Assembly: GCA_937983475.1 (NCBI GenBank)
Contig: CALJZV010000212.1
Coordinates: 1-19,693, forward strand
Reading direction: 5' to 3'
Source: an uncultured Verrucomicrobiales bacterium
GTDB lineage: Bacteria; Verrucomicrobiota; Verrucomicrobiia; Limisphaerales; JACDHS01
Length of the DNA stretch: 19,693 nt
Positions 7,073 through 14,755 of this stretch are shown one piece after another (the stretch's first letter is position 1; every line of letters begins with the position of its first letter). Under the pieces are notes generated by a model. That model was not told where the DNA came from. It searched no databases and saw only the letters and a program-made list of their open reading frames with translations. The position numbers and the translations under genes were made by a program.

Positions 7073-8634
7073 GGCTGCCTGGGCCGGATCTTTTCCTTCC
7101 CGTTGTTTAAATACCGGTTGACCGCATTGAGATAGGCACGGGCGCTGGCCTCTATCACATCCGTGCTGGCTCCCTTGCCGGTAACCAGTTCTCCATCTCC
7201 AAAATCCACTTTGAGAGCAACCTCGCCAATCGCGTCCTTGCCCTGGGAAACCGCGCGAATGGAGTAATCCATCAGCGTGCCGCGGGTTTTTGTCAGGCGG
7301 TCTATTGCCTTGAGAGCGGCGTCCACGGGACCATCGCCAATGCCGGCATCCTGCAAGGCATCGCCGTCATTTTTGGCTCCCGCTTTTCGAAGGCAGACCG
7401 TGGCAGTGGGAATGGTCTGGCTGCCACTGCTGACACTTAAATAAACCAGCGACCATGTTTCCGGCACCTCGGCAATATGCCCTTCCACCAATGCGGCCAA
7501 GTCCTCGTCATAAACGAACTTTTTCTTGTCGCCAACTTCCTTGAACTTGGCGAACAGCGCGGCGACATCTGCATCTGTCATTTTGAACCCAAGGTGCTTC
7601 AGTCGCGCCGCCACAGCCGCCCGCCCGCTGTGCTTGGTGAGCGGAAGTTCGGTTTGGCCCCAGCCGACATCCTGCGGGTCCATGATTTCGTAAGTCTCGC
7701 GCTTTTTCAGTATGCCGTCCTGGTGAATCCCGCTGGAATGAGCGAACGCATTCTCCCCGACAATCGCCTTGCTGCGCTGAACTATCAACCCGCTCATGCG
7801 GGAAACCTGACGCGAGGACTTCACAATTTCCCGCGTGTTCACGCCGCAGGAAACCCCGCCGAAGAAATCGCCTCTGGTTTTGAGCGCCATGACGATTTCC
7901 TCCAATGCAGCGTTCCCGGCCCGCTCGCCGATGCCGTTGACGGTGCATTCCACCTGGCGCGCTCCGTTGCGCACCGCCGCCAGCGAATTGGCCACCGCCA
8001 ACCCAAGATCGTTGTGGCAGTGCACGCTGATAATGGCCTTGCCGGATTGAAACTCGGGCACCGAGTCGTGAAGATGCTTGATGAGGGCTCCGTATTGCTC
8101 CGGAACAGCCCAGCCCACGGTGTCGGGGATGTTGACAGTGGTGGCGCCCGCCTTGACAACGGCCTTGCAAACCTCCACTAAAAATTCCGGCTCGGTGCGG
8201 GAACCGTCCTCGGGCGAGAATTCGACGTCATTCACCCATGATTTGGCGCGTTTGACTCCTTCCACGGCCAGACGAATGATTTCATCCTGCGCTTTGCCCA
8301 GCTTGAATTCCCGGTGAATTTTCGACGTGGCCAGGAAAACATGGATGCGGCCCCTTTTTCCCGCGGGTTTGACGGCTTCTCCTGCGGCGTCAATGTCCTT
8401 GGCCACACAGCGAGCCAGCCCGCAAATGACAGGCCCTTTTATTTCCTTGGCAATCGTGTGAACCGCTGTGAAATCACCCTCGCTGATCACAGGGAACCCA
8501 GCCTCGATGACATCCACTTTGAGGCGGGCCAATTGGCGGGCGACTTCCAGCTTCTCGCGCAGGTTCATGGAAGCGCCGGGACATTGTTCGCCATCGCGCA
8601 GCGTGGTGTCAAAAACGATGATTCTGTTTTTCAT
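7069..8634 (-). CDS. leuA: 2-isopropylmalate synthase
   Basis: This enzyme condenses 2-ketoisovalerate with acetyl-CoA, the first committed step of leucine biosynthesis. The 521-aa length fits the form with a regulatory domain. DTTLRDGEQCPG (9-20), VHCHNDLGLAVAN (204-216) and NGIGERAGNAALEE (233-246) are the catalytic-barrel signatures, with metal-binding Asp9 and the two His of HCH. HSSGIHQDG follows. Residues from about 390 match the LeuA allosteric domain (SSGSQTIPTATV, DGPVDAALKAID, GKGASTDVIEASARAYL). The latter usually binds leucine for feedback inhibition. ATG 8634 gives the canonical MKNRIIVFDTTLRDG start. The frame stays open to GTG 8736, but that would read through the terminator hairpin. 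Expression is probably controlled by the attenuator directly upstream. No other leu genes are adjacent. Confidence 0.96.
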   Translation of the reverse strand: MKNRIIVFDTTLRDGEQCPGASMNLREKLEVARQLARLKVDVIEAGFPVISEGDFTAVHTIAKEIKGPVICGLARCVAKDIDAAGEAVKPAGKRGRIHVFLATSKIHREFKLGKAQDEIIRLAVEGVKRAKSWVNDVEFSPEDGSRTEPEFLVEVCKAVVKAGATTVNIPDTVGWAVPEQYGALIKHLHDSVPEFQSGKAIISVHCHNDLGLAVANSLAAVRNGARQVECTVNGIGERAGNAALEEIVMALKTRGDFFGGVSCGVNTREIVKSSRQVSRMSGLIVQRSKAIVGENAFAHSSGIHQDGILKKRETYEIMDPQDVGWGQTELPLTKHSGRAAVAARLKHLGFKMTDADVAALFAKFKEVGDKKKFVYDEDLAALVEGHIAEVPETWSLVYLSVSSGSQTIPTATVCLRKAGAKNDGDALQDAGIGDGPVDAALKAIDRLTKTRGTLMDYSIRAVSQGKDAIGEVALKVDFGDGELVTGKGASTDVIEASARAYLNAVNRYLNNGKEKIRPRQP

Positions 8635-8654
8635 TTTTTTGAAAGCGGGTTTGT

Positions 8655-8693
8655 AAAAAATAAAACCCCGCTGCTTTTTCCAGCAGCGGGGTT
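8655..8693 (-). terminator. Attenuator terminator (3:4 hairpin) upstream of leuA
   Basis: On the minus strand AACCCCGCTGCT (8693-8682) and AGCAGCGGGGTT (8675-8664) form a perfect 12-bp stem with loop GGAAAA, followed by TTATTTTTT. It is oriented in the leuA direction. The T-run ends 20 bases before the leuA ATG and the stem lies 21 bases past the stop of the leucine-rich leader frame. No complete gene precedes it, which makes it an attenuator rather than an end-of-gene terminator. Confidence 0.9.
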
Positions 8694-8809
8694 CGATTGT
8701 CGAGAATCGAAACTTAAACCCCGACTGCTGCGCCACTAAGCAGCAGCGCTCCGGTCAACAGCAGCAGGTTCAGGTTTCGATTCACTTGTTTATTAGTAGC
8801 GGCGGGCAT
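8664..8809 (-). promoter_or_regulatory. Leucine transcription attenuator of leuA
   Basis: The RNA can form three pairings. Strand 1, CTGCTGC (8746-8740, leader Leu codons 22-24), pairs with GCAGCAG (8731-8725). Strand 2, CAGCAGTCGGGGTT (8730-8717), pairs with strand 3, AACCCCGCTGCTG (8693-8681), over 13 bp with one bulged base, forming an antiterminator. Strand 3 pairs with strand 4 (8675-8664) to form the terminator. A ribosome stalled at Leu codons 15-18 would cover strand 1 and free strand 2 for 2:3. A ribosome at the leader stop (8716-8714) would cover strand 2 and allow 3:4. That is the classical logic: leucine shortage turns leuA on. Confidence 0.85.
8714..8809 (-). CDS. Leucine-rich leader peptide
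   Basis: ATG 8809 opens a 31-codon frame ending TAA at 8716-8714, 79 bases before the leuA ATG. It contains eight leucines, grouped as LNLLLL (codons 13-18) and LLL (codons 22-24). Seven of the eight are CTG or CTT and one is TTG. Length, clustering and position correspond to enterobacterial LeuL, whose peptide has no function beyond ribosome stalling. The stop codon lies inside strand 2 of the attenuator, as expected. There is no good Shine-Dalgarno, and a GTG at codon 9 is a possible alternative start. A tiny membrane peptide is the alternative reading, but the terminator architecture argues for a leader. Confidence 0.8.
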   Translation of the reverse strand: MPAATNKQVNRNLNLLLLTGALLLSGAAVGV

Positions 8810-8949
8810 GGGACCGGTCAATTGGTTATTTGGTTCAACACCTTTAACGAGGCCCAACTGCCTGCTCTAAATCCGCCCTTGGCTCCCTCGGATAAAAGAA
8901 GGCCAGCCGACATTTGACCTCAAATCGTTTTTTCCGCACTCTTTCGCCC

Positions 8950-10032
8950 ATGGCAAATTCGTTCGGTCATTTGTTCCGCATCACCACCTGGGGTGAATCC
9001 CATGGCGGCGGCGTCGGCGTCGTCGTGGATGGTTGCCCGCCCCGGCTGGCACTTAGCGAGCAGGACATTCAACCCGACTTGGATCGCCGCCGTCCGGGCC
9101 AGTCCAAGATCGTCACGCCCCGCAAGGAGGCGGATAAGGTGGAAATTCTCTCCGGCATATTTGAAGGCAAAACGCTCGGCACGCCCATCAGCCTGTGGGT
9201 TCGCAACGAGGATATGCGCCCGGAAGCCTACAGTGAAATGGCTGAAAAATTCCGTCCCTCTCACGCTGATTACACCTACCAGGCCAAGTTCGGCATCCGC
9301 AACTGGCAGGGTGGGGGAAGGACCAGCGCGCGCGAAACCATCGGCCGCGTTGCCGCCGGCGCCATCGCAAAAAAAATTCTGCGTGAGCAGTTTGGAGTGG
9401 AAGTGCTCGCTTACGTTAAATCAGTCAAAAACACCAGAGCCCAGGTCAATGTGGACAAGGTGCGTTTCAAGGACATTGAGTCGAACATTGTTCGCTGCCC
9501 GGACGCCGCTGCCGCGGAGAAAATGATCCGGTTGATTGAAGCCGCCCGGCGCAACGGCGACAGCGTGGGCGGCATTGTTGAAGGCGTCGCGCGTGGCGTG
9601 CCTCCCGGTTGGGGCGAGCCGGTTTTTGACCGGCTGGAGGCTGATTTGGCCAAGGCCATGATGAGCCTCCCGGCTTCCAAGGGCTTCGATGTGGGCTCGG
9701 GGTTTGACAGTGTCCTGATGACCGGCCTTCAGCATAACGATCCTTTCCGCATGAAAGGCGGTAAGGTTCGTACGGTGACGAATTTTTCGGGCGGCATCCC
9801 GGGCGGCATCTCCAACGGGGAAACCATCTATTTCCGCGTCGCCTTCAAGCCGGTTGCCACCGTGATGCACGAGCAGGACACCGTGGACACTCGATATAAA
9901 AACACGCGTCTGAAGGCGCGCGGTCGCCACGATCCTTGCGTCCTGCCTCGGGCCGTGCCCATGGTCGAGGCCATGACCGCTCTGGTGCTCGTGGATCATG
10001 CGCTTCGCCAAAAAGCCCAGTGCGGCGCCTGA
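8950..10032 (+). CDS. aroC: Chorismate synthase
   Basis: This enzyme converts 5-enolpyruvylshikimate-3-phosphate to chorismate using reduced FMN, the last step of the shikimate pathway before the aromatic amino acid branches. The 360-aa length is typical. Signatures in order are GESHG (15-19), RPGQSKIVTPRKE, RPSHADYTYQAKFG, GGGRTSARET (121-130), the later GFDVGSGF and NFSGGIPGGISNG, and a C-terminal RHDPCVLPRAVPMVEAM. ATG 8950 gives MANSFGHLFRITTWGESHG, the standard start. The in-phase TTG at 8914 is rejected because it adds non-family residues. It diverges from the leuA leader, with 140 bases between the two starts, and a flavoprotein gene follows after 10 bases, suggesting co-transcription. 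Confidence 0.97.
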   Translation: MANSFGHLFRITTWGESHGGGVGVVVDGCPPRLALSEQDIQPDLDRRRPGQSKIVTPRKEADKVEILSGIFEGKTLGTPISLWVRNEDMRPEAYSEMAEKFRPSHADYTYQAKFGIRNWQGGGRTSARETIGRVAAGAIAKKILREQFGVEVLAYVKSVKNTRAQVNVDKVRFKDIESNIVRCPDAAAAEKMIRLIEAARRNGDSVGGIVEGVARGVPPGWGEPVFDRLEADLAKAMMSLPASKGFDVGSGFDSVLMTGLQHNDPFRMKGGKVRTVTNFSGGIPGGISNGETIYFRVAFKPVATVMHEQDTVDTRYKNTRLKARGRHDPCVLPRAVPMVEAMTALVLVDHALRQKAQCGA

Positions 10033-10042
10033 ACTCACTCCC

Positions 10043-11755
10043 ATGCCTGAGCCGATTTCCACCGATATTTTGATTCTCGGAACGGGCGGCGCAGGCTTGA
10101 TGGCCGCGCTTCATGCTTACTGGCACGATCCATCCCAAAAAATTCTTCTCGTTTCCAAGGGAATGCTGGGAAAAAGCGGCTGCACGCGCATGGTTCAGGG
10201 CGGTTACAACGCCGTGCTCAATCCACAGGACTCGGTCGAGGCGCATTTTCTGGACACCATCAAGGGAGGCGGCTTTCTCAACGACCAGGAGCTTGCCTGG
10301 CACCTTGTCGAAGACGCGCCTCGCATCGTCAAGGAACTGGAAAACAAGATCGGCTGTTTGTTTGATCGCGCGCCTGATGGCTCCATTCACCAGAAGCCAT
10401 TTGCCGGCCAAAGTTTCGACCGCACCGTTCATGTGGGAGATTTGACCGGCATTGAAATCATGTCCCGGCTTCGGGACCAGATTTTCGCATCCGGCATACC
10501 TGTCCTTCAAAACACACGCGGACTGGAGCTTCTCACCAGCACTGATGGCAGGCGAGTCATCGGCGCGGTGCTTCTCGATATTCAAACCGGTGAATTCCTT
10601 CTCGTAAAATGCAAGGCGGTCATACTCGCAACCGGCGCGGGGCCGCTCATGTATCAACGCTCCGCCTGTGCCCAGGAAAAGGCCTGCGATGGCATCGGCA
10701 TGGCCTTTCGCGTCGGGGCGCATCTCATGGACATGGAAATGGTCCAGTTTCATCCCACTGGACTAGTCGTGCCCGGTTCGCGGCTCAATGGCGCATTGCT
10801 TGAGGAAGGATTGCGCGGCGCGGGGGCTCATTTATTCAACGGCTCCGGTGAGCGATTCATGGAGCACTATGACCCGGAGAAAATGGAGCGGTCCACACGT
10901 GACCGGGTTTCCCGAGCCAGCTACATGGAAATCATGGCGGGCCACGGAACTGAAAACGGCGCGGTGTTCATTGACGTTTCCCATTTGGGCGCGGATTTCG
11001 TTGAAAAGAATTTCGCCGGCATGAGAGACCGTTGCCTGCGCATTGGATATGATCTGGCGCGCGAAAAAGTGGAGGTCTGTCCGACCGCCCACTTCAACAT
11101 GGGAGGCATCCGCATCAACAAGGACGGTTTTACAAACATCGAGGGGCTGTTTGCCGCAGGCGAGGATTCCGCCGGGGTTCACGGCGCGAACAGGCTGGGG
11201 GGCAATGGCGTTGCGGAATCGACTGTGTTTGGCGCGCGTGTGGGCGATGCCGTGGCCAGGTGGGTGAAAAATATAAAGCACGAGTCGCCCCGGAATGAAC
11301 AAATTGCTGAAGCGCAAAATTCTGCGACCCGTTTTCTTCTTTCCAATCATGCATCACGCACCACGCACCACGAATCCCCATGGTGTCTGCGCGACGAGCT
11401 TGGCAAAGTCATGTGGGAAAAGGCCGGCATTGTCCGATCCGGTGAGAAATTAAAAGTCGCATTGACGGATATTGCTTCTCTGAAAAAGCGCGCCGAACAG
11501 ATGGCTGTGCCCGGAGGACGCGCTTTCAATCTCACCTGGCAACAGGCGCTGGACCTGCGCAACATGCTGGCCTCTTCCGAACTCATTGCACGAAGCGCGC
11601 TGCTGCGCCAGGAGAGCCGTGGCGCGCATTACCGCGAGGATGTTCCCAACACGGACAACCAGAACTGGCTCAAAAACATCTACATGGCTCAGTCCACGGA
11701 AGAGGTTCACCATTGGACGGAGCCAGTCAAATTCACCAGAACGAATCCGGTCTAA
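10043..11755 (+). CDS. Succinate dehydrogenase/fumarate reductase-type flavoprotein
   Basis: This 570-aa FAD protein is homologous to SdhA/FrdA. The dinucleotide fold is DILILGTGGAGLMAALHA (8-25). Active-site residues line up with the E. coli enzymes: His237 in QFHPTGL, Arg286 in RDRVS, His350 in CPTAHFNMGG and Arg384 in HGANRLGG. The position that holds the FAD-linking His in E. coli FrdA appears to be Cys47 (KSGCTRMVQGGYNAV), so flavin is probably bound non-covalently. The C-terminal half has LRQESRGAHYREDVPNTDNQNWLKN, as in SdhA/FrdA. L-aspartate oxidase is a less likely alternative because of this C-terminal domain. The ATG at 10043 lies 10 bases after aroC. No iron-sulfur or membrane-anchor subunit is in the window, so whether it works in a respiratory complex is unknown. 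A heptamer repeat lies in the linker. Confidence 0.88.
   Translation: MPEPISTDILILGTGGAGLMAALHAYWHDPSQKILLVSKGMLGKSGCTRMVQGGYNAVLNPQDSVEAHFLDTIKGGGFLNDQELAWHLVEDAPRIVKELENKIGCLFDRAPDGSIHQKPFAGQSFDRTVHVGDLTGIEIMSRLRDQIFASGIPVLQNTRGLELLTSTDGRRVIGAVLLDIQTGEFLLVKCKAVILATGAGPLMYQRSACAQEKACDGIGMAFRVGAHLMDMEMVQFHPTGLVVPGSRLNGALLEEGLRGAGAHLFNGSGERFMEHYDPEKMERSTRDRVSRASYMEIMAGHGTENGAVFIDVSHLGADFVEKNFAGMRDRCLRIGYDLAREKVEVCPTAHFNMGGIRINKDGFTNIEGLFAAGEDSAGVHGANRLGGNGVAESTVFGARVGDAVARWVKNIKHESPRNEQIAEAQNSATRFLLSNHASRTTHHESPWCLRDELGKVMWEKAGIVRSGEKLKVALTDIASLKKRAEQMAVPGGRAFNLTWQQALDLRNMLASSELIARSALLRQESRGAHYREDVPNTDNQNWLKNIYMAQSTEEVHHWTEPVKFTRTNPV
11346..11373 (+). repeat. Four degenerate heptamer repeats inside the flavoprotein gene
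   Basis: Four consecutive 7-base units follow the pattern A(T/C)CA(T/C)G(C/A), with the two central units differing at one base. They encode the start of the SRTTHHESP segment in a poorly conserved linker (about residues 435-445). Four heptamers equal 28 bases, which is not a multiple of three. An expansion here would need compensation to keep the frame. Confidence 0.55.
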
Positions 11756-12408
11756 GAAGACATTTTGGTCTCTTTTTTCCTCAGGACTTTTTCGCGGCGG
11801 TTGGTTTCCGCTCGAAGCAGGTCTTCCGCGTTCCAGCCTTTGCGTTGCGCGAATTCAGCCAGTTCAAACAGTTTCTTGGCGAGTTGGCTTTTGGTGAGCT
11901 TTCGGGCGGGAGCTTTTTCAGGGATCAGTTTGGCCTTCCGGGCTTTCTTGACGAGTTTCTCGGCGCGAAGCAGGGCGGGGAGGTGCTTCGGAATGCCGTC
12001 CAGAACCGAGGCGCGATGATGCTTGGTGCCATGTTTCTCAGCCCGTTTAATTTGTTCCCAGTTGGCCCAGACCTCGTCCACGTTTCTGACCTTTACATCG
12101 CCAAAGACATGGGGATGCCGCCGGATCAGCTTGTCGGCGATATTGCGCGTGACCTTCTCGAAATCAAATGCGCTTCGCTCCTTGGCAAGCTGGCAATGAA
12201 AGACGACCTGAAGCAGCAGGTCGCCCAGTTCCTCCAGTATTTCATGGTCATCGCCCGCCTCAATGGAATCCACCAGTTCGTACACTTCCTCCACGGCGTG
12301 GAAGCGAAGTGTCATGTGTGTCTGCTCACGGTCCCACGGGCAGCCCTGCGGAGATCGCAGTTTGGCCATGATGGCGAGCAGGTCTTGGATGGCGGATTTC
12401 TGGGGCAT
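11752..12408 (-). CDS. mazG: Nucleoside triphosphate pyrophosphohydrolase, MazG family
   Basis: This family hydrolyses NTPs or dNTPs to the monophosphate and pyrophosphate, as house-cleaning. The 218-aa product begins MPQKSAIQDLLAIMAKLRSPQGCPWDREQTH, the typical MazG N-terminus. The metal-binding pattern is EEVYE (40-44) and EELGD (59-63) in the first domain. The HPHVFGD segment and WEQIKRAEK are also typical. The second half keeps LPALLRAEKLVKKA and a final helix pair, but the acidic EExxE...ExxD set expected there is not visible (KSQLAKKLFELAEFAQRKGW). ATG 12408 is chosen over the upstream in-phase start at 12450, which adds residues not seen in the family. It lies 57 bases downstream of proB on the same strand, and its stop overlaps that of the convergent flavoprotein gene. 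Confidence 0.9.
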   Translation of the reverse strand: MPQKSAIQDLLAIMAKLRSPQGCPWDREQTHMTLRFHAVEEVYELVDSIEAGDDHEILEELGDLLLQVVFHCQLAKERSAFDFEKVTRNIADKLIRRHPHVFGDVKVRNVDEVWANWEQIKRAEKHGTKHHRASVLDGIPKHLPALLRAEKLVKKARKAKLIPEKAPARKLTKSQLAKKLFELAEFAQRKGWNAEDLLRAETNRREKVLRKKETKMSS

Positions 12409-12465
12409 AGATAAATGAAACGTGTGCGCGAAACATTTTTCACGTTTCAAGCTTTATTCTTCGCG

Positions 12466-13542
12466 TCATAAAATCACCAAATTGTCCCGGTGAATAACTT
12501 CAGTCCGTGGCAGGTTGCCTGCCTTGATCGCGCTGGAGTCGCATCCAGCGATGCCGCGGGCAAATTCGGTCCCGTTGGCGTCGCACACGCGAACCACTTC
12601 GCCCTCGTCGAATCGTCCTTCGCAACGGGTGATACCCGGCGGCAACAGGCTGGTGCCTTTTTCGCGCAAGGCATCCTTGCAGCCGTCGTCGACATAAAGG
12701 GCGCCTCGAGGCGAATGGAAAAACGCGATCCAGCGTTTTCGGCTGGGCAGTTTGGTGTCGCGGGGCACGAACAGCGTGCCTTCGTTCTCGCCGCGCAGGA
12801 TGGTTTCCAGAGCGGTTTTATTTTTTCCGGAGGCGATGACCAGCGGAATGCCCGAGCGCGTAACGATTTTGGCGGCTTGGATTTTCGACGTCATGCCGCC
12901 CACGGCCGTTTCGCTGGTGGTGCCGCCGGCCATGCTTTCCAGGGCGGCGTCTATTTTTTCAATGGTTGTCAGCGTGCGGGCGTTGGCTTTTCCGAAGTTT
13001 TCAATCACGCCATCCACAGTGGTTAAAATGACCAGAAGGTCGGCGGGCAACAGGCATGCCACCAGGGCTGAGAGCTTGTCGTTGTCTCCGAATTTGAGTT
13101 CGGTGAAGGAGACAGCGTCGTTTTCATTGATGATGGGCACCACGCCGTGGCGGAGCAGGGTGACCAGCGTGTTGCGGGCGTTGAGGTGCCGCTCGTGGTG
13201 TTGCAGGTCCGAATGCGTCAGCAACACCTGGGCGACGTTGAGGCTAAAATCGCTGAATAATTTCTCATAAGTCGCCATCAGGCGGGATTGTCCGACGGCG
13301 GCGCAGGCCTGTTGCGCGGCCAGTTCCGGCGGGCGCTTGTCAAAACCGAGCACGCCCATGCCGGCGCCGACCGCGCCGGATGTCACGAGCACAATCTCCT
13401 TGCCAGCGTTACGCAAAGAGGCCATCTGCGCCACCAGTTGCTTCATTTGGGCCAGATCAGGCTGCTTGCGCGAATCGGTCAGGACACCGGTACCGAGTTT
13501 CACGACAATGCGGCTGGCATTTTTTAAGTTCTCACGCGACAT
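12466..13542 (-). CDS. proB: Glutamate 5-kinase
   Basis: This enzyme phosphorylates L-glutamate to gamma-glutamyl phosphate, the first and proline-inhibited step of proline synthesis. The 358-aa protein has the amino acid kinase fold with VKLGTGVLT (14-22), TSGAVGAG (54-61), INENDAVS (138-145), FGDNDKLSA (151-159) and GGMTSKIQAA (215-224). Residues from about 275 to the end form the PUA domain found in the long form (GALYVDDGCKDAL, GEVVRVCDANG, FARGIAG). ATG 13542 gives MSRENLKNASRIVVKLGTG, a standard start. proA is not adjacent. The gene sits between nagZ (68 bases upstream) and mazG on the same strand, so operon transcription is likely although the functions are unrelated. Confidence 0.96.
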   Translation of the reverse strand: MSRENLKNASRIVVKLGTGVLTDSRKQPDLAQMKQLVAQMASLRNAGKEIVLVTSGAVGAGMGVLGFDKRPPELAAQQACAAVGQSRLMATYEKLFSDFSLNVAQVLLTHSDLQHHERHLNARNTLVTLLRHGVVPIINENDAVSFTELKFGDNDKLSALVACLLPADLLVILTTVDGVIENFGKANARTLTTIEKIDAALESMAGGTTSETAVGGMTSKIQAAKIVTRSGIPLVIASGKNKTALETILRGENEGTLFVPRDTKLPSRKRWIAFFHSPRGALYVDDGCKDALREKGTSLLPPGITRCEGRFDEGEVVRVCDANGTEFARGIAGCDSSAIKAGNLPRTEVIHRDNLVIL

Positions 13543-13610
13543 GAAGGCGACTTGCTATCAAATCCTCTGCAAGGTGTCGAGGGGCATGGTTTCTGGCGAT
13601 AAACAGGCTT

Positions 13611-14681
13611 TTATTTACTGTCCAGCGCGGGCTTAAGCAGGCGCTGCTTCATCGCAATGATGCGCCGGTAGGATTCATCAATGCGCGATTCGGGAATCTT
13701 TCCTGATTCGACGAGATGCCGGATGATGCCGATGGCTTTTTCGCCGATGTTCAAATCGTAACTCATGTTGTTGCCGAAACAGAGAATGTCCAGGCCGGCC
13801 TCGATGCCGAACTGAATGGCGTTTTCAAGGCCGTAATGGCCCGAAATGGCCTTCATTTCCATGTCATCGCTGATGATCAGCCCCTTGTAGCCGAGTTTGT
13901 CGCGCAGCAGGCCTTGCAGCACGCGTCTGGACAATGTGGCCGGACGTTCCGGGTCGAGGTTGGTGTTGAACACGTGCGCGGTCATGATGACTTCGGCCAC
14001 GCCAGCCTCGATCATGCGTTGAAACGGAATCAACTCCCGTTCGTTCCAGGCCTTGGTCACATTGACCATGCCGAGGTGCGTGTCACCCATGGCGCTGCCG
14101 TGCCCCGGGAAATGCTTGGAGCATGTGATGACGCCGTGCTTGTGATGAGCGCGAGCGAACTCAATGGCGTGTTTTGCCACAATTTCCGGGTCAGAGTGGA
14201 AGCTGCGCTTTTTGCCCTTGATAATCGGATTGTCGGGGTTGGCGTCCAGGTCCACGACTGGGGCGAGATTCAAATTGATGCCCAGTCCAGCCAGAGTTTT
14301 GCCGATGAGTTCGGCGTGTTCATAGGTAAATGAAAGGTCATCGCGCTTGCCCAGTTCCTCGTGGGAAAGGGTTTCTGGAAAACCGTAATCGGCCTTGAGC
14401 CGATTGACGCGCCCGCCTTCCTGGTCAATGGACACCAGCAACGGTGTTTTGGCGGACGAGTGCAGTGATTGCACCAGGGAACGAACCTGTTCGGGCGACT
14501 GGATGTTGCGGCCCTTGATGTGGGTGTCGGCCATTTCCTGGTCAAATAAAATGACCGCGCCCAGGTTGCGGTTGGCCAGATCGCGGACAATCGGGTCAAT
14601 CGCGGACACCTGAAAGCCGCGAAAGCCAGCCAGGACCATTTGGCCGATTTTGTCCTGCAAAGTCGGGTTTGAATCGCTCAT
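13611..14681 (-). CDS. nagZ: Beta-N-acetylhexosaminidase, GH3 family (NagZ-like)
   Basis: This 356-aa glycoside hydrolase family 3 protein probably removes N-acetylglucosamine from muropeptides in cell-wall recycling. Visible motifs are IDQEGGRVNRL (85-95), NLAPVVDLD, SKHFPGHG (188-195) with the His of the mobile catalytic loop, DTHLGM (200-205) and ISDDMEMKAIS (270-280) with the Asp nucleophile. No signal peptide is present from ATG 14681, consistent with a cytosolic NagZ. The frame is open to 14798, but that extension would overlap the upstream gene and is rejected. It is 74 bases downstream of the GYF_2 membrane protein and 68 bases upstream of proB. An exported GH3 hexosaminidase acting on other glycans is a weaker alternative. 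Confidence 0.93.
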   Translation of the reverse strand: MSDSNPTLQDKIGQMVLAGFRGFQVSAIDPIVRDLANRNLGAVILFDQEMADTHIKGRNIQSPEQVRSLVQSLHSSAKTPLLVSIDQEGGRVNRLKADYGFPETLSHEELGKRDDLSFTYEHAELIGKTLAGLGINLNLAPVVDLDANPDNPIIKGKKRSFHSDPEIVAKHAIEFARAHHKHGVITCSKHFPGHGSAMGDTHLGMVNVTKAWNERELIPFQRMIEAGVAEVIMTAHVFNTNLDPERPATLSRRVLQGLLRDKLGYKGLIISDDMEMKAISGHYGLENAIQFGIEAGLDILCFGNNMSYDLNIGEKAIGIIRHLVESGKIPESRIDESYRRIIAMKQRLLKPALDSK

Positions 14682-14755
14682 GGGGCGGGAGAATAGAACC
14701 GCAAGTGGAGCGGGGCAAATCCAAAGGCAGCAAAGGCGATGCTGAGGGGGACGTT

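Noticed and set aside
8635..8736. 34-residue in-frame upstream extension of LeuA from GTG 8736
   Set aside because: It reads through a perfect terminator hairpin and adds residues not found in LeuA proteins. MKNRIIVFDTTLRDG is the usual start.
9845..10753. 302-residue minus-strand frame across the aroC/flavoprotein junction
   Set aside because: It is antisense to two strongly supported enzymes and has no domain features. The high-GC third positions of the sense genes suppress stops there.
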